Part shown: positions 41,931 to 54,348 of the stretch, one piece after another
How the letters are laid out: each line of letters begins with the position of its first letter
Position numbering within the stretch: the stretch's first letter is position 1
DNA from: Ambrosia x helenae
Lineage: Eukaryota; Streptophyta; Magnoliopsida; Asterales; Asteraceae
DNA length: 64,000 bases
NCBI GenBank assembly: GCA_030844895.1
Contig: CM061223.1
Coordinates: 9,676,994-9,740,993 of the forward strand
Reading direction: 5' to 3'
Notes under the pieces: model-generated
Seen by the model: only the letters and a program-made list of their open reading frames with translations
Database searches by the model: none
Told to the model about the DNA's origin: nothing
Position numbers and translations under genes: made by a program

Positions 41931-42491
41931 TCTACTTCTATATATATAAAAGAAAACGTATATGCTGGCGTGGCGTGCAATGGAGGCCTCAACCTTCTCT
42001 TGATAGTGCTATGTGGCATCATAAATTAATGGAGAGTTTTTAGTGTTTTTGAATTGTTTCCTTTTTTTAATTAAATTGAGTTATTTTAGGAAAAAAGAAT
42101 TTAAAAATAAATTTAAAATTTTCTCTCTTATATTTTCTCTCATAATTTTTAAACGTTTATATCTTTTATATACGGGATTTTTTAAAGAAAAAAATTACAC
42201 CAAATTAACGAGCGTTTTATTATCTTTCCAACGAATACCATAGTTCTATATAAAAAACGGAGAAAAAATCGACTATTTTTTGTGGGGTTTCGTTCATACA
42301 GGAAAAAAAACACACAAAGTGCTCATGTTATCATTAGATTTTGTGGGGAATATGAGTTATTACTGATTAAAATACTATGAACATGCAATGATTGAGAGAT
42401 TTTGTGGTTAGTTAAATTGAGCCATTTGCAATAGGTTATCACGTAAAATTAGATTTTTCAACCTCGGGACCCTCCCGGGGTAATCAGCTAG
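41931..42491 (+). mobile_element. non-autonomous Helitron (561 bp)
   Basis: It starts A|TCTACTTCTATATATATAAA and ends with the palindrome CTCGGGACCCTCCCGGGG, TAATCAG and CTAG|T. The 3' end matches that of the Helitron at 27529-28284 closely (GGGGTAATCAGCTAG). It contains the shared core described at 42135-42290. Confidence 0.8.
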
Positions 42492-43211
42492 TATATATAT
42501 ATATTGCAAAGAGATTAATCCTACATGTCATACTCTTATGCAATCTCTCATTTGAGAGATGCCACATAGGATGTGATGTGACAACTCTAAACCAATTAAA
42601 AAAAAGAAATAAATATGATTTAACATAATCTATTATAATTTTTAACCTAATATATTAAATACCTAATCTACTAAATCTAAATATTAAACCTTTATTATTT
42701 TCTCTCTCGTGTTTCCTCCCATAACTTTTAAACGTTAATTTCTTTTATATACGAGATTTTTTAAAGAAAAAAATTACACCAAATTAACGGGCGTATTATC
42801 TTTCCAACGCATACCATAGTGCTATATAAAAATCGGAGAAAAAAATGACTATTTTTTGTAACCCGACAGGTATTGTGTTGGGTTTGGGATTAGTTTAAAA
42901 AAATTGTGGGTTTGGGTCGGGTCTGGGATTAGGTGATACCCGACCCGATTACCCGAAACAACATACCCAAATACCCGAACTACATACCCGATCATATACC
43001 CATAAATTTTTTAACGCATCACATAACCTTAGACTAATGCGATCGATATTTCAATAATTAACTTTTTTTTCTTATTTCATGTTAGTTCTTTTTAGAATGA
43101 TCGATTACAAACTTCCGAATTCATTTGTAATGGCATTAGATTTATACCCCGGCCCAGAGATTCGTTTTTTTTATATTTGAATATGATAACTTATGGCAGA
43201 GATTTGTTTAA

Positions 43212-43248
<37 letters not shown>

Positions 43249-43305
43249 TATTTTATTATGTTATATTAGATATTTCAACCCGGGACGCTCCGGGATAAAA
43301 ACTAG
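42492..43305 (+). mobile_element. related Helitron, disrupted, abutting the previous one
   Basis: It contains the same core (42720-42860) and ends AACCCGGGACGCTCCGGGAT, AAAAA and CTAG|T at 43305. The 5' end is not a clear TC. After GACTATTTTTTGT the core is broken by about 300 bp including GGGTTTGGGTCGGG / ACCCGACCCG runs, which resemble the simple-repeat interiors of hAT MITEs here. An (AAT)n tract lies at 43213-43247. Confidence 0.6.
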
Positions 43306-43364
43306 TTTATCATATAACAATCTTTATCAAAAATATTATATTATATCTAATATGGTAAATATAA

Positions 43365-44383
43365 GGGCATGTGTAGTGAAGGGGCGTTATGGACCGGTAC
43401 GAGGAATAAAATATTATAAAGTAATAAAAGGGGCGTTATGGGAAAAGAGGGTGTAGTGGGAAGGGGCGTTATGGAGCTTTATAAATGATTTGGTAATCAC
43501 GGTTAGGATCCATGGAAAACCCTCCTTATCTAGAAAACTCTGGAAACTCTGACTTCCCGAGCTTTTTAGGGCATGTAATATACATGATTTTAAGCATTTT
43601 GAGCCAAAAAAAATTAAAAAAGCGCCGAGCACTTTTTAAAAAAAAAAAAATAAGTTTTCGGGTAACACATGTTAAGCGAAATTAACATGTTTTAACAATG
43701 TGTTACCGAAAACTTATTTATTTTTTTTTTAAAAAAAATAGTGCTCGGCGCTTTTTTGATTTTTTTTGGCTCAAAATGCTTAAAATCATGTATATTACAT
43801 ACCCTAAAATTTTCATATAAAAAAAAGCTCGGGAAGTTAGAGTTTCCAGAGTTTTCACTATAACAAGGGTTTCCAATATATCCTTTATCTAGGTAATCAT
43901 TGCTTAATTATTATTTTTTTATTTAAATAATAATATTAATAATAATAATAATAATAAAATTAAAAGAAAGTTTATTAAATTAAAAAATAATAATAAAATT
44001 GCCATTCATCTTCTTTGATCCAAGACCTATCATTATGGTTTAATAATAAAATTGCCATTCATCTTCTTCATACTTGCTCTACAACCATCGACTACTTCTG
44101 AAAAAAAAAAAAAAAAAAAAAAAAAAAACACTACCACCTTCAACCATCACAGCCACCACCTCCAACCATCACAGCCACCACCTTCAACAGTGTGTGTGTG
44201 TGTGTGTGGGTGTATATAAAGTGACCATTACCAACGGTCAACACGTCCAACGTTCAAATCTTGTGCCACAACGCTCGTTATATCCATGGCTGGCGCCACC
44301 ATAACGCCCCCATAGCGCTCGGGGGTGTTCCCCGACGCTATGGGGCCGAAAACGCCACAATAGCGTCACCACTACGCATGAAC
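43365..44383. mobile_element. PIF/Harbinger-like element with TAA target duplication
   Basis: GGGCATGTGTAGTG at the left and, from the right, GTTCATGCGTAGTG form imperfect inverted ends flanked by TAA (43362-43364 and 44384-44386). Both subterminal regions carry GGGGCGTTATGG / CCATAACGCCCC units. A separate hairpin element (43514-43874) sits inside, along with poly(A) and CACCACC-rich stretches. No transposase is seen. Confidence 0.6.
43514..43874. repeat. long hairpin (foldback) repeat
   Basis: Two arms of about 160 bp are near-perfect inverted copies around a centre at about 43690. Shared blocks include AAAACTCTGGAAACTCT, CTTCCCGAGCTTTTT, ATGTAATATACATGATTTT, AAGCATTTTGAGCCAAAAA, AGCGCCGAGCACT and AATAAGTTTTCGG. 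It is non-coding and is a likely MITE nested in the surrounding element. Confidence 0.85.
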
Positions 44384-44509
44384 TAACTATAGATCTTTAA
44401 AATGGTAATAATATAGAAACATATAATAAATTTTATCTACTTATCAAATTATAACAAATATATCATTTGTATCTGTATATATTAATATTTCAAAGCATAA
44501 AATCCTAGA

Positions 44510-45060
44510 TAACATTAAAAAGGTCATCCTCCCCTTTAAATGTGTCATGTGGTATCCTCCTTATTTCAATCTAAAAGTCTATTTTTCTCTCATGTTTTCT
44601 CCACAATTTTAAAATGTTAATAAGTTTTATATACGAGATTTTATTTTTAAAAAATCACACCAAATTAACGAACATTTTATTATTTTCACATCGAGTACCA
44701 TAGTGCCATACAAAAAATGAAAAAAAAATGATTTTTTTTGTCGTTTTTTGTTTATACAAGAAAAAACACAATGTTTAGGTAATTCATTAATCATGTCTAG
44801 ATAACCACCCCTTTCCAAAAAAAAAGTCACACCTTCAAGACTACTATGTCAATCACGCCCTGCAATAGTTGTTTGTAGCTTTTCCCCTCATCCAAACATA
44901 CATATTCTTTTTAATATACATTTTCATTCTCATTCACATGATTAAAATTATTGTTTTTTCATATTATAGCACATTAATTTCTATGTTACATCATAACACA
45001 TATTTTATCATATCATATTAGATTTATTTGTCCCGAAAAAGCTTCCGGGATATAATCTAG
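44510..45060 (+). mobile_element. degraded Helitron of the same core family
   Basis: It shares the core (44600-44745) and has a 3' end TCCCGAAAAAGCTTCCGGGA, TATAAT and CTAG|T at 45060. The 5' boundary is approximate. Confidence 0.6.
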
Positions 45061-45368
45061 TATTTTATATTTAATAGTTCGTACCTTCGTAGATAATTGA
45101 TAGTAAATAATTTAGTGAAAATCAACGTGTCTTAGAAGGTTTTCTTCTCTAAGTTTGGTCAATGTATATTCTTTTTTTTGGTCAATGTATATTCTGTATT
45201 GGATTGGATGTGGTCATATATTAATTAGTATCTCTGAGTGGAGTAGATACCATGTTTATTTATAATTACTTGGCTGACTTCTCTAAGTTTTGTTTCATCA
45301 ATCAGCACGTAGGGGGCAAAACTCAAACCAACCAACTTTCAACCTATATGCCTTACTTTACAACTCAT

Positions 45369-45445
45369 CATCATACTTCGTAAATCCCACCGGTATCAAA
45401 TCTAAGGTAAAATCCAAAGATGGTAAGATTTAGACAACCTTAGAA
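45369..45445. repeat. degraded copy of the repeat at 33641
   Basis: CATCATACTTCGTAAATCCC and GATGGTAAGATTTAGACAA align with the repeat in NAGLU intron 17. Confidence 0.4.
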
Positions 45446-45899
45446 CTAATTAATTAACTTAATTCACATGTGATTTTTTCATCCGGCCGTTTGCCTTCAC
45501 AAGTTGATGTAATCCTTTTGTTAAATCTCTAAATGGTTTTTGATTTAGCATTTGACATAATCTAACTAATTGGTTCATTGAGTCTTTTAAGTGTTGGTAA
45601 AAAAATGAATTTTTATAGACTGGCAGCTTTGATTCTGTTATTTCAAAGAAAATGAAAAAGAATTATCTGGCTCAATATGAGTATTACATTGATTCAATTC
45701 GGTTATAAAATAGCTAGGTTATTTATGATTTGTTCAGTTGTTTGGTAATTTAAAAGCCACAACCAAAATCGAACCAAACAAATCATTTGTCTGGGAAAAA
45801 ACATATCTGATCATAGGTTTTTCAATACTTTTGGTTGTGTTGGTTTATGTTTTTATTCTTTGATGATTTGGGTAATCTTTGGTACACAAATTAATGATA

Positions 45900-46187
45900 G
45901 CATGATGCTAGAAGCAAAATACAAGGCATCTACATTAGAAACTAAATTTACACCAATTACCCAAGAAACTAATCTAAACTAGGAATAAATCTAGAAAACG
46001 ATTTTATATCTTTCATTTTCACTTGTCCTCCAAATATTTCAACATGCCACTATGATAATTCCATATATTACGTTTCTTTTGGATCCTGAAAAAGGTACTT
46101 TTTCTAAATTTAGATAAAGAGAAAGCATATATTTGTGGTATTCCACACCATGAATTGATTTGATTCCAAATTTCTAAAGCATCATAA
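45900..46187 (-). pseudogene. LINE ORF2 C-terminal segment (part 4 of one broken LINE)
   Basis: Minus-strand reading gives ALEIWNQINSWCGIPQIYAF, the end of the RT zinc-binding domain. Across a frame change IYGIIIVACWNIWRTSENER follows, a typical LINE C-terminal motif. It continues the reading direction of 48809-48911, 49241-50220 and 56771-57255, separated by the insertion at 46188-48808. Frames are broken, so the copy is dead. Confidence 0.7.
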
Positions 46188-46327
46188 GGGTACTAGTGCA
46201 ACTAGAAAAGCTCACGGGAACTCCACTATCAGCACGGTAATACCGCCGTCACCAGTGTTGGTAGGGGTCCCGTGAATCATATACGGGTTCTATCTAATGG
46301 GCTGGTAAGAATAATAATAATTGCAAC

Positions 46328-46869
46328 CAGGGCTGGCCTGACAGGCTTAGCAAACCAGACAAAAGCCTAGGGCCCCCAAAAGGTAAGGGCCTCCAATTTT
46401 TATTTTCAACTTTTTCTTATATTACATGTATATTTAGCCTAAATTAACAAACTAAAAACTAAAGACATAAACGACAAAACAAGTAAAATGTCCGGACCCA
46501 AAAATTGAAGAACTAATGTCCAGATCATTTTTTTTCTTGAACGCATCCTCAACTCCTATCCTCATTACCCGTGACCTCGCTAATTGCAACTGACATGGAT
46601 GGTGATTGACAAAGAATTTATGAGTGAAATTAAGGATAATCAATCATCGCCAATGGTTGCTCAATATCTCAATATCAAGTGAAACAAGGATTATCTGCGT
46701 AACAACTATTTTTTTCCGGTAATACTAACCTATATATGTAGTGCGATTTACGATTGAGTAACAAAAAAAAATCAATTTTGCATTTGATATTTACGATTGT
46801 TTATACTTGTTCAACGGGCCCTGAATTTTCAATTTGCTTAGGGCCTCCAAAAACCTAAGACCGGCTCTG
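46328..46869. mobile_element. hAT-type MITE
   Basis: An exact 8-bp duplication ATTGCAAC flanks it (46320-46327 and 46870-46877). Ends are CAGGGCTGGCCTGACAGG and, from the right, CAGAGCCGGTCTTAGG, a typical hAT CAGRGCYGG start, with GGGCC(T/C)CCAAAA repeated inside both ends. Non-coding. Confidence 0.85.
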
Positions 46870-47043
46870 ATTGCAACGGTCGAATTTTAGTATTTATTTT
46901 ATTACTTTTTTGACCGTTTGAATTAATTTAATATAAAACGGTAACAATTTTTTACCGTTATTTTCAAATGGTATAAAAATTGGGACGGTTTAAATTAAAA
47001 AACACAAACAAACAACTAGATTAACTAAACGCAAACAAAACAA

Positions 47044-48524
47044 ATGGATCCAAGGAAATCAAAGAGTGTTTCGAAGGGTGGGATGGGAACCTCGAAATCT
47101 AAAGTTAGGGGTTCTAGTAGTCGAGGAAGAGGTTCGGGTTCGGGTTCAGGTTCGAAATCTAAAGTTAGGGGTTCTAGTAGTAGTCGAGGAAGAGGTTCGG
47201 GTTCGGGTCTGGGTGTACGAGTGAAGGCTATAGGCCCGTGATCAATTTTCCACAAACCCAACCCCAACAACAAACGTTTTACTCACAATACCCACAATTC
47301 CCGCAAAGCCAACAACCCATTTTGTATCCACAATATTTAATTTACGACACCTCAATTAACAACATCCCAACTATACGACTTCGAGCTCAACCTACATGAC
47401 GATGACACGGAAGAAACTGTGCCAGAGACACAGTTGTAGGAACATGGAGATGAACAATTAGGCGATGAAGAAGAAGAGGCGCAGGAAGTTGAAGTTGAAG
47501 ATCAAGTTGTAGAAGTTGATGCAGGGAGGAAAAAGAAATATGCAAAGCGAACAAAAGCTATGAAGTGGAATACAGCACAAGAGATTGCTTTGGCAAAATC
47601 TTGGTGCTAAGTGTCGGAGAACAGGGAGAAGAGTAACCCAAGAAGCAAGGGGAGTTTTTGGAGGGCGGTCCAAAAACATTACGCGACACTGTTGGGAGGA
47701 TCCACCCGAACAGTTAATCAAATTATTTCTAAATGGACCGCCATGAATCCACAAATGAATGCGTTCAATTGCCTTCATCAACAAGCGGTAAACAATTATG
47801 ATATATTTAACTTACCGTTTTATTTAATTATACAACTTTTTCTAAATTATATTTAATTTACGGTTTTATTTAATTATATAGGAGCGCCTACGAAGGAGTG
47901 GATGCAGTGATCTAAACGTCATGCAAACTGCGTTGAACGATTACAGAAAAAGTCATCCTTCCAGTTTTAATCATCAAGCGACATGAGAGATTGTAAAAGA
48001 TCACAACAAGTGGAAAAAACAAGCGTTGATGGGTAAAGAACCGTCCGATAGTCATTTTGACAAGAGACATAAGTCTTCGGAAAGCAGCAACTATCAGGCT
48101 ACTGCCTTTTCCACACCGGACGAGTCCACCCCCACTAGCTACATGCCGGATCTCAATGAAGATACCAGCCCAACGAAACCCAAACGAAAAAATAAGAAAG
48201 TCGCCGCCGCCGAGTTTTCAAGCAAATCATCCTGGGTTGAAGAATTTGGGTCATACCGAGCGATGAAAGAAGAGAAACTGAACCAGTTGGTCACCCTACA
48301 ATCTCAACAAGGCGAAAAAAACTTTAGCGTTTTTAGAAGAACAACGCGATTTGTTGAGACAAATGCAATATGACCACGACTTGAATATGTATTCAAAACC
48401 GCACGACCACCTCAAAGGTAAATCTTTGGAGTTGGTTTTGAGACGTAAAGAAGAAATCACGGCGAAATACGAATGGGACCATTATTGGGTTGAAGGCGAC
48501 GAGGATGATGAAGACGACGAGTAG
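47044..48524 (+). pseudogene. SANT / NAM-associated-domain transposon protein, dead copy
   Basis: A Ser/Gly/Arg-rich start (MDPRKSKSVSKGG) is followed, in another frame, by an acidic stretch. A SANT-like segment (KWNTAQEIALAKSWC, then FWRAVQKHY, STRTVNQIISKWTAMN) comes next. An intron of about 90 bp (donor GTAAAC after CAACAAGCG at 47787; acceptor TATATAG at 47881) leads to GCSDLNVMQTALNDY, HNKWKKQAL and the NAM-associated C terminus. Lesions are an in-frame TAG (about 47434), TAA (about 47608) and TGA (about 47985), a 5' frame break and a frameshift in an A-run near 48315. After that shift LRQMQYDHDLNMYSK and the acidic tail can be read. It relates in architecture to 62892-64000. Such proteins commonly accompany PIF/Harbinger elements. 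Confidence 0.7.
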
Positions 48525-48808
48525 GATGAAGGTGTTTGTATGTTTATTTTAGTTGATGTTTCTTGTAATTTTTTTTTAATTTTAATGGAACGGTTTAATT
48601 TTTTTAGTTTTACAAACGGTTCTTTTACTTCAAACGGTCATTAAAAAACGGTCATTAAAAAAAAGGAAAACTAAAAAATAAAGATTTCAGTGAAGTGAAT
48701 CAGTTAAATGCTGCCTCCAAAAAGGTGATTCAGTGAAGTGATATGACAGTACATGATTGGTTAAAATCAATGAAAGAAAAAAGATAAACTAGTAGTGCCC
48801 CTTCCCCC

Positions 48809-48911
48809 TAACATGCAATTAGAAGGTGGCTTGCATGTCAAACATTAACTTTCTTTGGGACCTAGTTATTCCAAGGCATAACATACCCAATATTCTTAGG
48901 TTAGTGCAAAA
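48809..48911 (-). pseudogene. LINE ORF2 segment (part 3)
   Basis: Minus-strand codons read WNN*VPKKVNV, matching the motif before the RT zinc-binding domain of plant LINEs (W-x-x-W-V-P-K-K-V-N-V), with in-frame stops. It is bounded by the hAT MITE at 48912 and the PIF-like element ending at 48808. Confidence 0.6.
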
Positions 48912-49240
48912 TAGGGATGAGCATATAAGGCCGAATATCGATCCCGTCCCGTCCCGTCCCGATCCTGATACCGTACCGAACCGATACCGAATCGAGGGGT
49001 TTCGGGATCGGTATCGGTACCCATATTTATGGATTTTCGGTTTCGGTATTATTGGTATCGGTACGGGATCGGTATGGTATCGGTATTGTAAGGTAAATAC
49101 TGATACCATACCGGTACCGAACCGATACCGTACCGTATCGTATGTGTTCGGTATCGGTATTGGTTTTTTGGACTTTTTGGTATCGGTATTGTCAGGATCG
49201 ATATCGCTTCGGTACCGATACCGTCCCGAGCTCATCCCTT
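48912..49240. mobile_element. hAT-type MITE with GGTATCGG-repeat interior
   Basis: An exact 8-bp duplication GTGCAAAA flanks it (48904-48911 and 49241-49248). Inverted ends are TAGGGATGAGC and, from the right, AAGGGATGAGC. The whole interior is GGTATCGGTA / ACCGATACCG units, which explains the Arg/Tyr-repeat open frames on both strands. Confidence 0.9.
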
Positions 49241-49846
49241 GTGCAAAATTGTTTTCATCGATAAGACAGAAAAAAATTACCTAAATGATCTTCAACCCAC
49301 AACCATTTTTCGCAAGAATTCGAGATTGAAATGCTTTGCGAGAGATTTGAACAATCTTGAAACTCTTGTAACTCCACAATGCTCTCTAGTGGTCTTTTCC
49401 AATTCCATACCCATGAAATCTTTGGATTTTGTCTATCAACAAAATCACTCACCAATCTATTTATACAAAAATCTAACATTTAGAAAAAAAAAAAAAAAAA
49501 ACATCTTTTATGGTTGATTAAAGACTCAAGCATCAATCCAAAATCTAATCCACTCCCCATTTCTAGTCTCCCTTTTTTAATATTCCCAAGTTTTATATTC
49601 GATTTAGACAAATGATTCTCAAGCCTAGCTATTGTATTCCATGTGTCTGTATTAATCCTTTTAAGTGTGGTAAGATTGGTCAATACCGGTTTGAATTGTG
49701 AATCGAAACCATCACCCTTTGCCAAAGTGAATTAGGCTCCACTTTGAAATGACACCACCACTTTTTATAGGGGTAATATTTGCATCTCTGAGTGAAGTAA
49801 AACCCAAATCACCAAACATGTTTTTTTTATTGCTATCAGAACTTCC

Positions 49847-49877
<31 letters not shown>

Positions 49878-50220
49878 ACTTCTCTTTGCTTCAAGCACTT
49901 CAATGACTTTAATCGGGGCTTTGAATAAACAGAAATAGTACGTTGGAAGAGTTTTATAATAGTATTAGCAAGATTAGTCTTCCTCCGGTATAAAGGAGAT
50001 TAGCCTTCCGTATTGAGAGTCGAGCCTCGACTAACTCTATAACCGAAGACATGTTTGCATTTCTATTCATATTTGCACCAACTAACAACCCATGATACAT
50101 GAAAGGAAGCTGGCATGTTTTACATCCTAGGATTGATGTCATATCCTTGACCTCTCCGTCACAAACCCTAATGCCAAAAAATTGGACTTGTGAAAATTAA
50201 TCCATAGTCCAGACACCAAA
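49241..50220 (-). pseudogene. LINE ORF2 segment (part 2)
   Basis: On the minus strand from 50220: WINFHKSNFF, LGCKTCQLPFMYHGLLVGAN, NRNANMSSVIELVEARLS and GGRLILL, then LFKAPIKVIEVLEAK. These are the post-catalytic part of a plant LINE reverse transcriptase. A poly(T)/poly(A) expansion (49843-49875) and a further part (GFTSLRDANI, TWNTIARLENHLSK) follow before the hAT at 49240. Many frame changes make it a fossil. Confidence 0.75.
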
Positions 50221-51879
50221 TCTATCTATATAATAAATGAAAACACTAGGGTTGAATCCTAGCTTTTGAGAGGGTCTCCTAGGATCCAAATGGTAAATGG
50301 AGCTCCATTAAATGTAGTATATAAACCTCTTTTTTTTTTGTTTTCTCACCATCCATTTGTATCTTAAAACATTCTTCCTCCTTCCTAGCCTAATACATTG
50401 TTCATCCTTCATATCCTAATTTCTTTCTCATTCCTCATTCCTTTCTCATTGTTCTTTTTGCAAGGTATGTTGTCCATCTAATCTTATATTTATCATATTA
50501 CATCAATCTTGTATGAAATACAATCGGTTTTTTGGTAATGATCAAAACGTTTTACGATTAACATAAGTGTCGAAATTGTTTTATTATCAATTTTCTGATT
50601 TGGATGAGATTGATACATAACTGCTTACAATCATATTACATCAAAGAGAAGTACAATCGGTTATGTATTTTCTTTTTACTACACAGAAAAATCAAATTCG
50701 TATTACATCAACCTTGGAAAAAATACAATCGGTTTTTTTGTAATGATCAACACGTTTTTTGTAATGATCAACACGTTTTTTTTTTTTTTTTTTTTGTAAT
50801 GATCAACACGTTTTTTTATTAACTACAAATATTATTTCATATATAGATTATTGACACAATCATTTACATATATATAAGGTTCATGTTCATAAGGTTAATC
50901 AACTTGCTACCTTGGGCCATGTTCATAAGGTTCATATCGGCTGATGGATGTTTATGGGGTTGATTGTTTATTATCGGGTATAGGCCGAATGGTTTAAGGG
51001 GTGTTATTGTTTGTGGATTGATTGTTCGTATAATTAGAATATGGGTGGTCATTTGTTATGTTGATCATGGTCCTTAAGTTCATTTGTTCATGGATGTTCT
51101 TGAGGATTGACTATAAGATGGACCTTCAAATAATGTTTGGATGTTTTGGATGAATGATCATGAGTAGGTGCCGAATAGTGTTTGGTTTGTGTTAATTGGA
51201 TCCGGATCATAATTAATGTTTGACATTCCTATTTTGGTTCATCTTGATTTGGAAAGAGAGTAAATGTTTTGATATACGGTTTGAATGAGGAGATAAAGGT
51301 GGGGTTGACTTTAAATTCGAATATTTTGAATAATTTTAACAATATTCTCATTTTCATTGTCGTTTCGTTATATATATATATATCTCACATAATATATCAT
51401 ATAATATAATATAATTCGTCCAAATATTGAATTTTACCACTGATGTATTAGAATAAATTTCTTTAAAACATTTTTGTTACAACTGTATGATATATCATTG
51501 CCATAAATATATATTTTGGTCAAACGTTTTCAATGTCAATATAATTACCCAAAAATAAGTCAATCATCATTTATGTATTGATGATTTAAAATTTTTTGGT
51601 AATGATTTATATTTTTAATTATATTGTAAACATTCTACTTATACTTTGCCTATGAATACTATAAATGCGATGTCATACTGCAAATTATTATGCTCACATC
51701 TTACTCAATCATTTATTTGTATCTGTTTTCCGATGTATGTTCTTATTCGTTTTATGGTTTAGATTCACTTATCTTCATTGATGTTATTTTTTATTTTTTT
51801 ACCTATTTATTTGCTAATCATGTATTCCAATTCTCACTTATTTTTCTATTTATTGGATAGGTGTTACCACAATGTTACA

Positions 51880-53930
51880 CAGTTCGTCAAGGTTGTGTAT
51901 GAGCCATCTAATTCAGTATTGGTACACAAGCTTGTTATAAGTTTATTATAAGTTTTAATGACATTAATAATAATTGACCGAATTTAATGTTATATATTAC
52001 GATTTTTAAGATCATTTATTTATTATTACTTTTTTGGAATTTATGTTTAATAAGATTTAATCATTTTTAATGTACTTTTAGTATGTTAGAATTAATGTTA
52101 TTTGTTGACATTAATAATAATTGACCGAATTGAATGTTATTTATTACAATTTTTTAATCTCATTTATTTATATTAATATTACTATGAAATTATGTTCAAT
52201 CTATCTTTATGAGAGTATATTTAAAATTATTTATATTATTATTCGTTCAAATTATTATTGGTATTGCCTGCAATTAATAGGATTTATTCATTTTTTAATG
52301 ATATTTTATTATGAGTTTTAATGACATTAATAATAATTGACCGAATTTAATGTTATATATTACGATTTTTAAGCTCATTTATTTATTATATTGACCAAAT
52401 TAATTTAAGAATATATTACTAATACGAATACTAATATTATGATGTTTAATTTTAATCTTATTGATTTCTTATTGGCCGAATTAAATTACGAATATATTAC
52501 TAATAGTAAAACTAATATTACGATTTTTAAATTTAATGTCATTTATATCTTATTGACCGAATTAAAATTTTCTATTACTCTTTTTACGAATATATTACTT
52601 ATACTAATTGACATTAATAATAATTGACCAAATTGAATGTTATTTATTACGATTTTTAATCTCATTTATTTATAATAATACTACTACAAAATTTTGTTTA
52701 ATATGTCTTTATGAATTATTATTGGTCTTGCCTGCAATTAATAGGATTTATTCATTTTTAATGTTATTTATTATGAGTTTTAATGACATTAATAATAATA
52801 ATAATTGACCGAATTTAATGTTATATATTACGATTTTTAAGATCATTTATTTATTATTGACTGAATTAAATTACGAATATATTACTAATACATTAATAAT
52901 AATTGACCGAATTGAATGTTATTTATTACGATTTTTTAATCTCATTTATTTATATTAATAATTCTACGAAATTATGTTCAATCTATCTTTATGAAAGTAT
53001 ATTTAATATTATTTATATTACTATTCATTCAAATTATTATTGGTCTTGCGTGCAATTAATATGATTTATTCATCTTTTAATGATATTTTATTATAAGTTT
53101 TAATGACATTAATAATAATTGACCAAATTTAATGTTATATATTACGATTTTTAAGCTCATTTATTAATTTATAACCGAATTGACCGAATTACTTTACGAA
53201 TATAATACTAATACTAATATTACGATTTTAAATTTTAATCTTATTTATTTCTTATTGATCGAATTAAATTATGAATATATTACTAATACTAAAACTAATA
53301 TTACGATTTTTAATTTTAATCCCATTTATATCTTATTGACCGAATTAAAATTTTGTATTACTATTTTTATGAATATATTACTAATTACTAATAATTACTA
53401 ATACTAACTAATATTAATACTAATATTACGATTTTAGTTTTACTATTCGTAAAAATTCGTATTGTTGACCGAATATATTACTAATACTAATTGACATTAA
53501 TAATAATTGATCGAATTGAATGTTATTTATTACGATTTTTTAATCTCATTTATTTATATTAATATTAATACAAAATTATGTTTAATTTATCTTTATGAAT
53601 TATTATTGGTCTTGCCTGCAATTAATAGGATTTATTCATTTTTAATGTTATTTATTATGAGTTTTAATGACATTAATAATAATTGACCGAATTTAATGTT
53701 ATATATTACGATTTTTAAGCTTATTTATTTATTATTAACCGAATTGATCGAATTAAATTACGAATATATTACTAATACTAAAACTAATATTACGATTTTT
53801 AATTTTAATCCGATATATATATATCTTATTGACCAAATTAAAATTTTCTATTACTATTTTTACGAATATATTACTAATTACTAATAATTACTAATAGTAA
53901 TACTAATATTACGTGCAGAAATTGTTTCTC
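51880..53930. repeat. degenerate AT-rich repeat array inside the Helitron
   Basis: The unit GACATTAATAATAATTGACC plus TTACGATTTTTAA and TCATTTATTTAT recurs about nine times (for example near 51960, 52107, 52325, 52610, 52788, 52892, 53105, 53500 and 53670). A longer unit with TGCAATTAATAGGATTTATTC recurs near 52270, 52733, 53050 and 53620. Spacing is irregular (about 320-570 bp), so this is a scrambled array rather than a clean satellite. Open frames here are repeat-encoded and not genes. Confidence 0.85.
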
Positions 53931-54038
53931 AAGTCGTTAGGTTTGTTAGTTGCATATTCAACATTTATGTTTACAATATTCTTATTTTATATTTAGTTAC
54001 ACATTCTTAATTTTCTATACATAATGCTTTTGTAAAGG

Positions 54039-54197
54039 TTTACTGTGATTGGATGGCCTGATTTGCTTCAATCAGAAGATACTTTCATTGGCGAATATTG
54101 TGTCTTCAAATGGTGTTCAATCCAGCACAAAATGTTTGTTACTAAGGCTGCACCACAATATGTCATTGATTTTGATGTTATTTATGAAGAGTCTTAA
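54039..54197 (+). pseudogene. possible captured B3-domain exon fragment in the Helitron
   Basis: An open 52-codon segment ends in TAA and reads FTVIGWPDLLQSED, then FIGEYCVFKW and KMFVTKAAPQYVIDFD. It resembles the second half of a plant B3 DNA-binding domain (GW..F......L..GD.CVF). It is much less AT-rich than its surroundings. A possible earlier piece, FVKVVYEPSNSVLV, lies near 51880. An acidic open segment (NELHSEDRDDNDNNFEGE, 56203-56304) may be another piece. The domain assignment is by eye only. Confidence 0.35.
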
Positions 54198-54348
54198 TGT
54201 TATTTATGATAATTTTAATGTCATTGATTTGAATGATTGATTATGATTTGGTTGTTATTTCTTAAGATTTTTAATCTTATTTATTGATATTACTAATATT
54301 TCAAAATTCATTTTAATATTGTTGACCGACTTTAATTTTGATATTACA

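Larger units (their letters stand above)
46188..48808 (+). mobile_element. PIF/Harbinger-like element carrying a SANT/NAM-type ORF
   Basis: TAA flanks both sides (46185-46187 and 48809-48811). The ends GGGTACTAGTGCAACTAG and, from the right, GGGGGAAGGGGCACTACTAG are only loosely inverted. The sharper evidence is the host: LINE coding sequence is readable on the minus strand on either side. Inside lie a hAT element (46328-46869) and a dead SANT/NAM-associated gene (47044-48524). No DDE transposase is present. Confidence 0.6.

Noticed and set aside
48819..49284. Arg/Tyr-repeat open frames on both strands
   Set aside because: They are translations of GGTATCGGTA units in the hAT MITE at 48912-49240.
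52121..53884. Several Asn/Ile/Tyr-rich open frames of 62-73 codons
   Set aside because: They are generated by the AT-rich repeat array of the large Helitron and differ only as the repeat differs.
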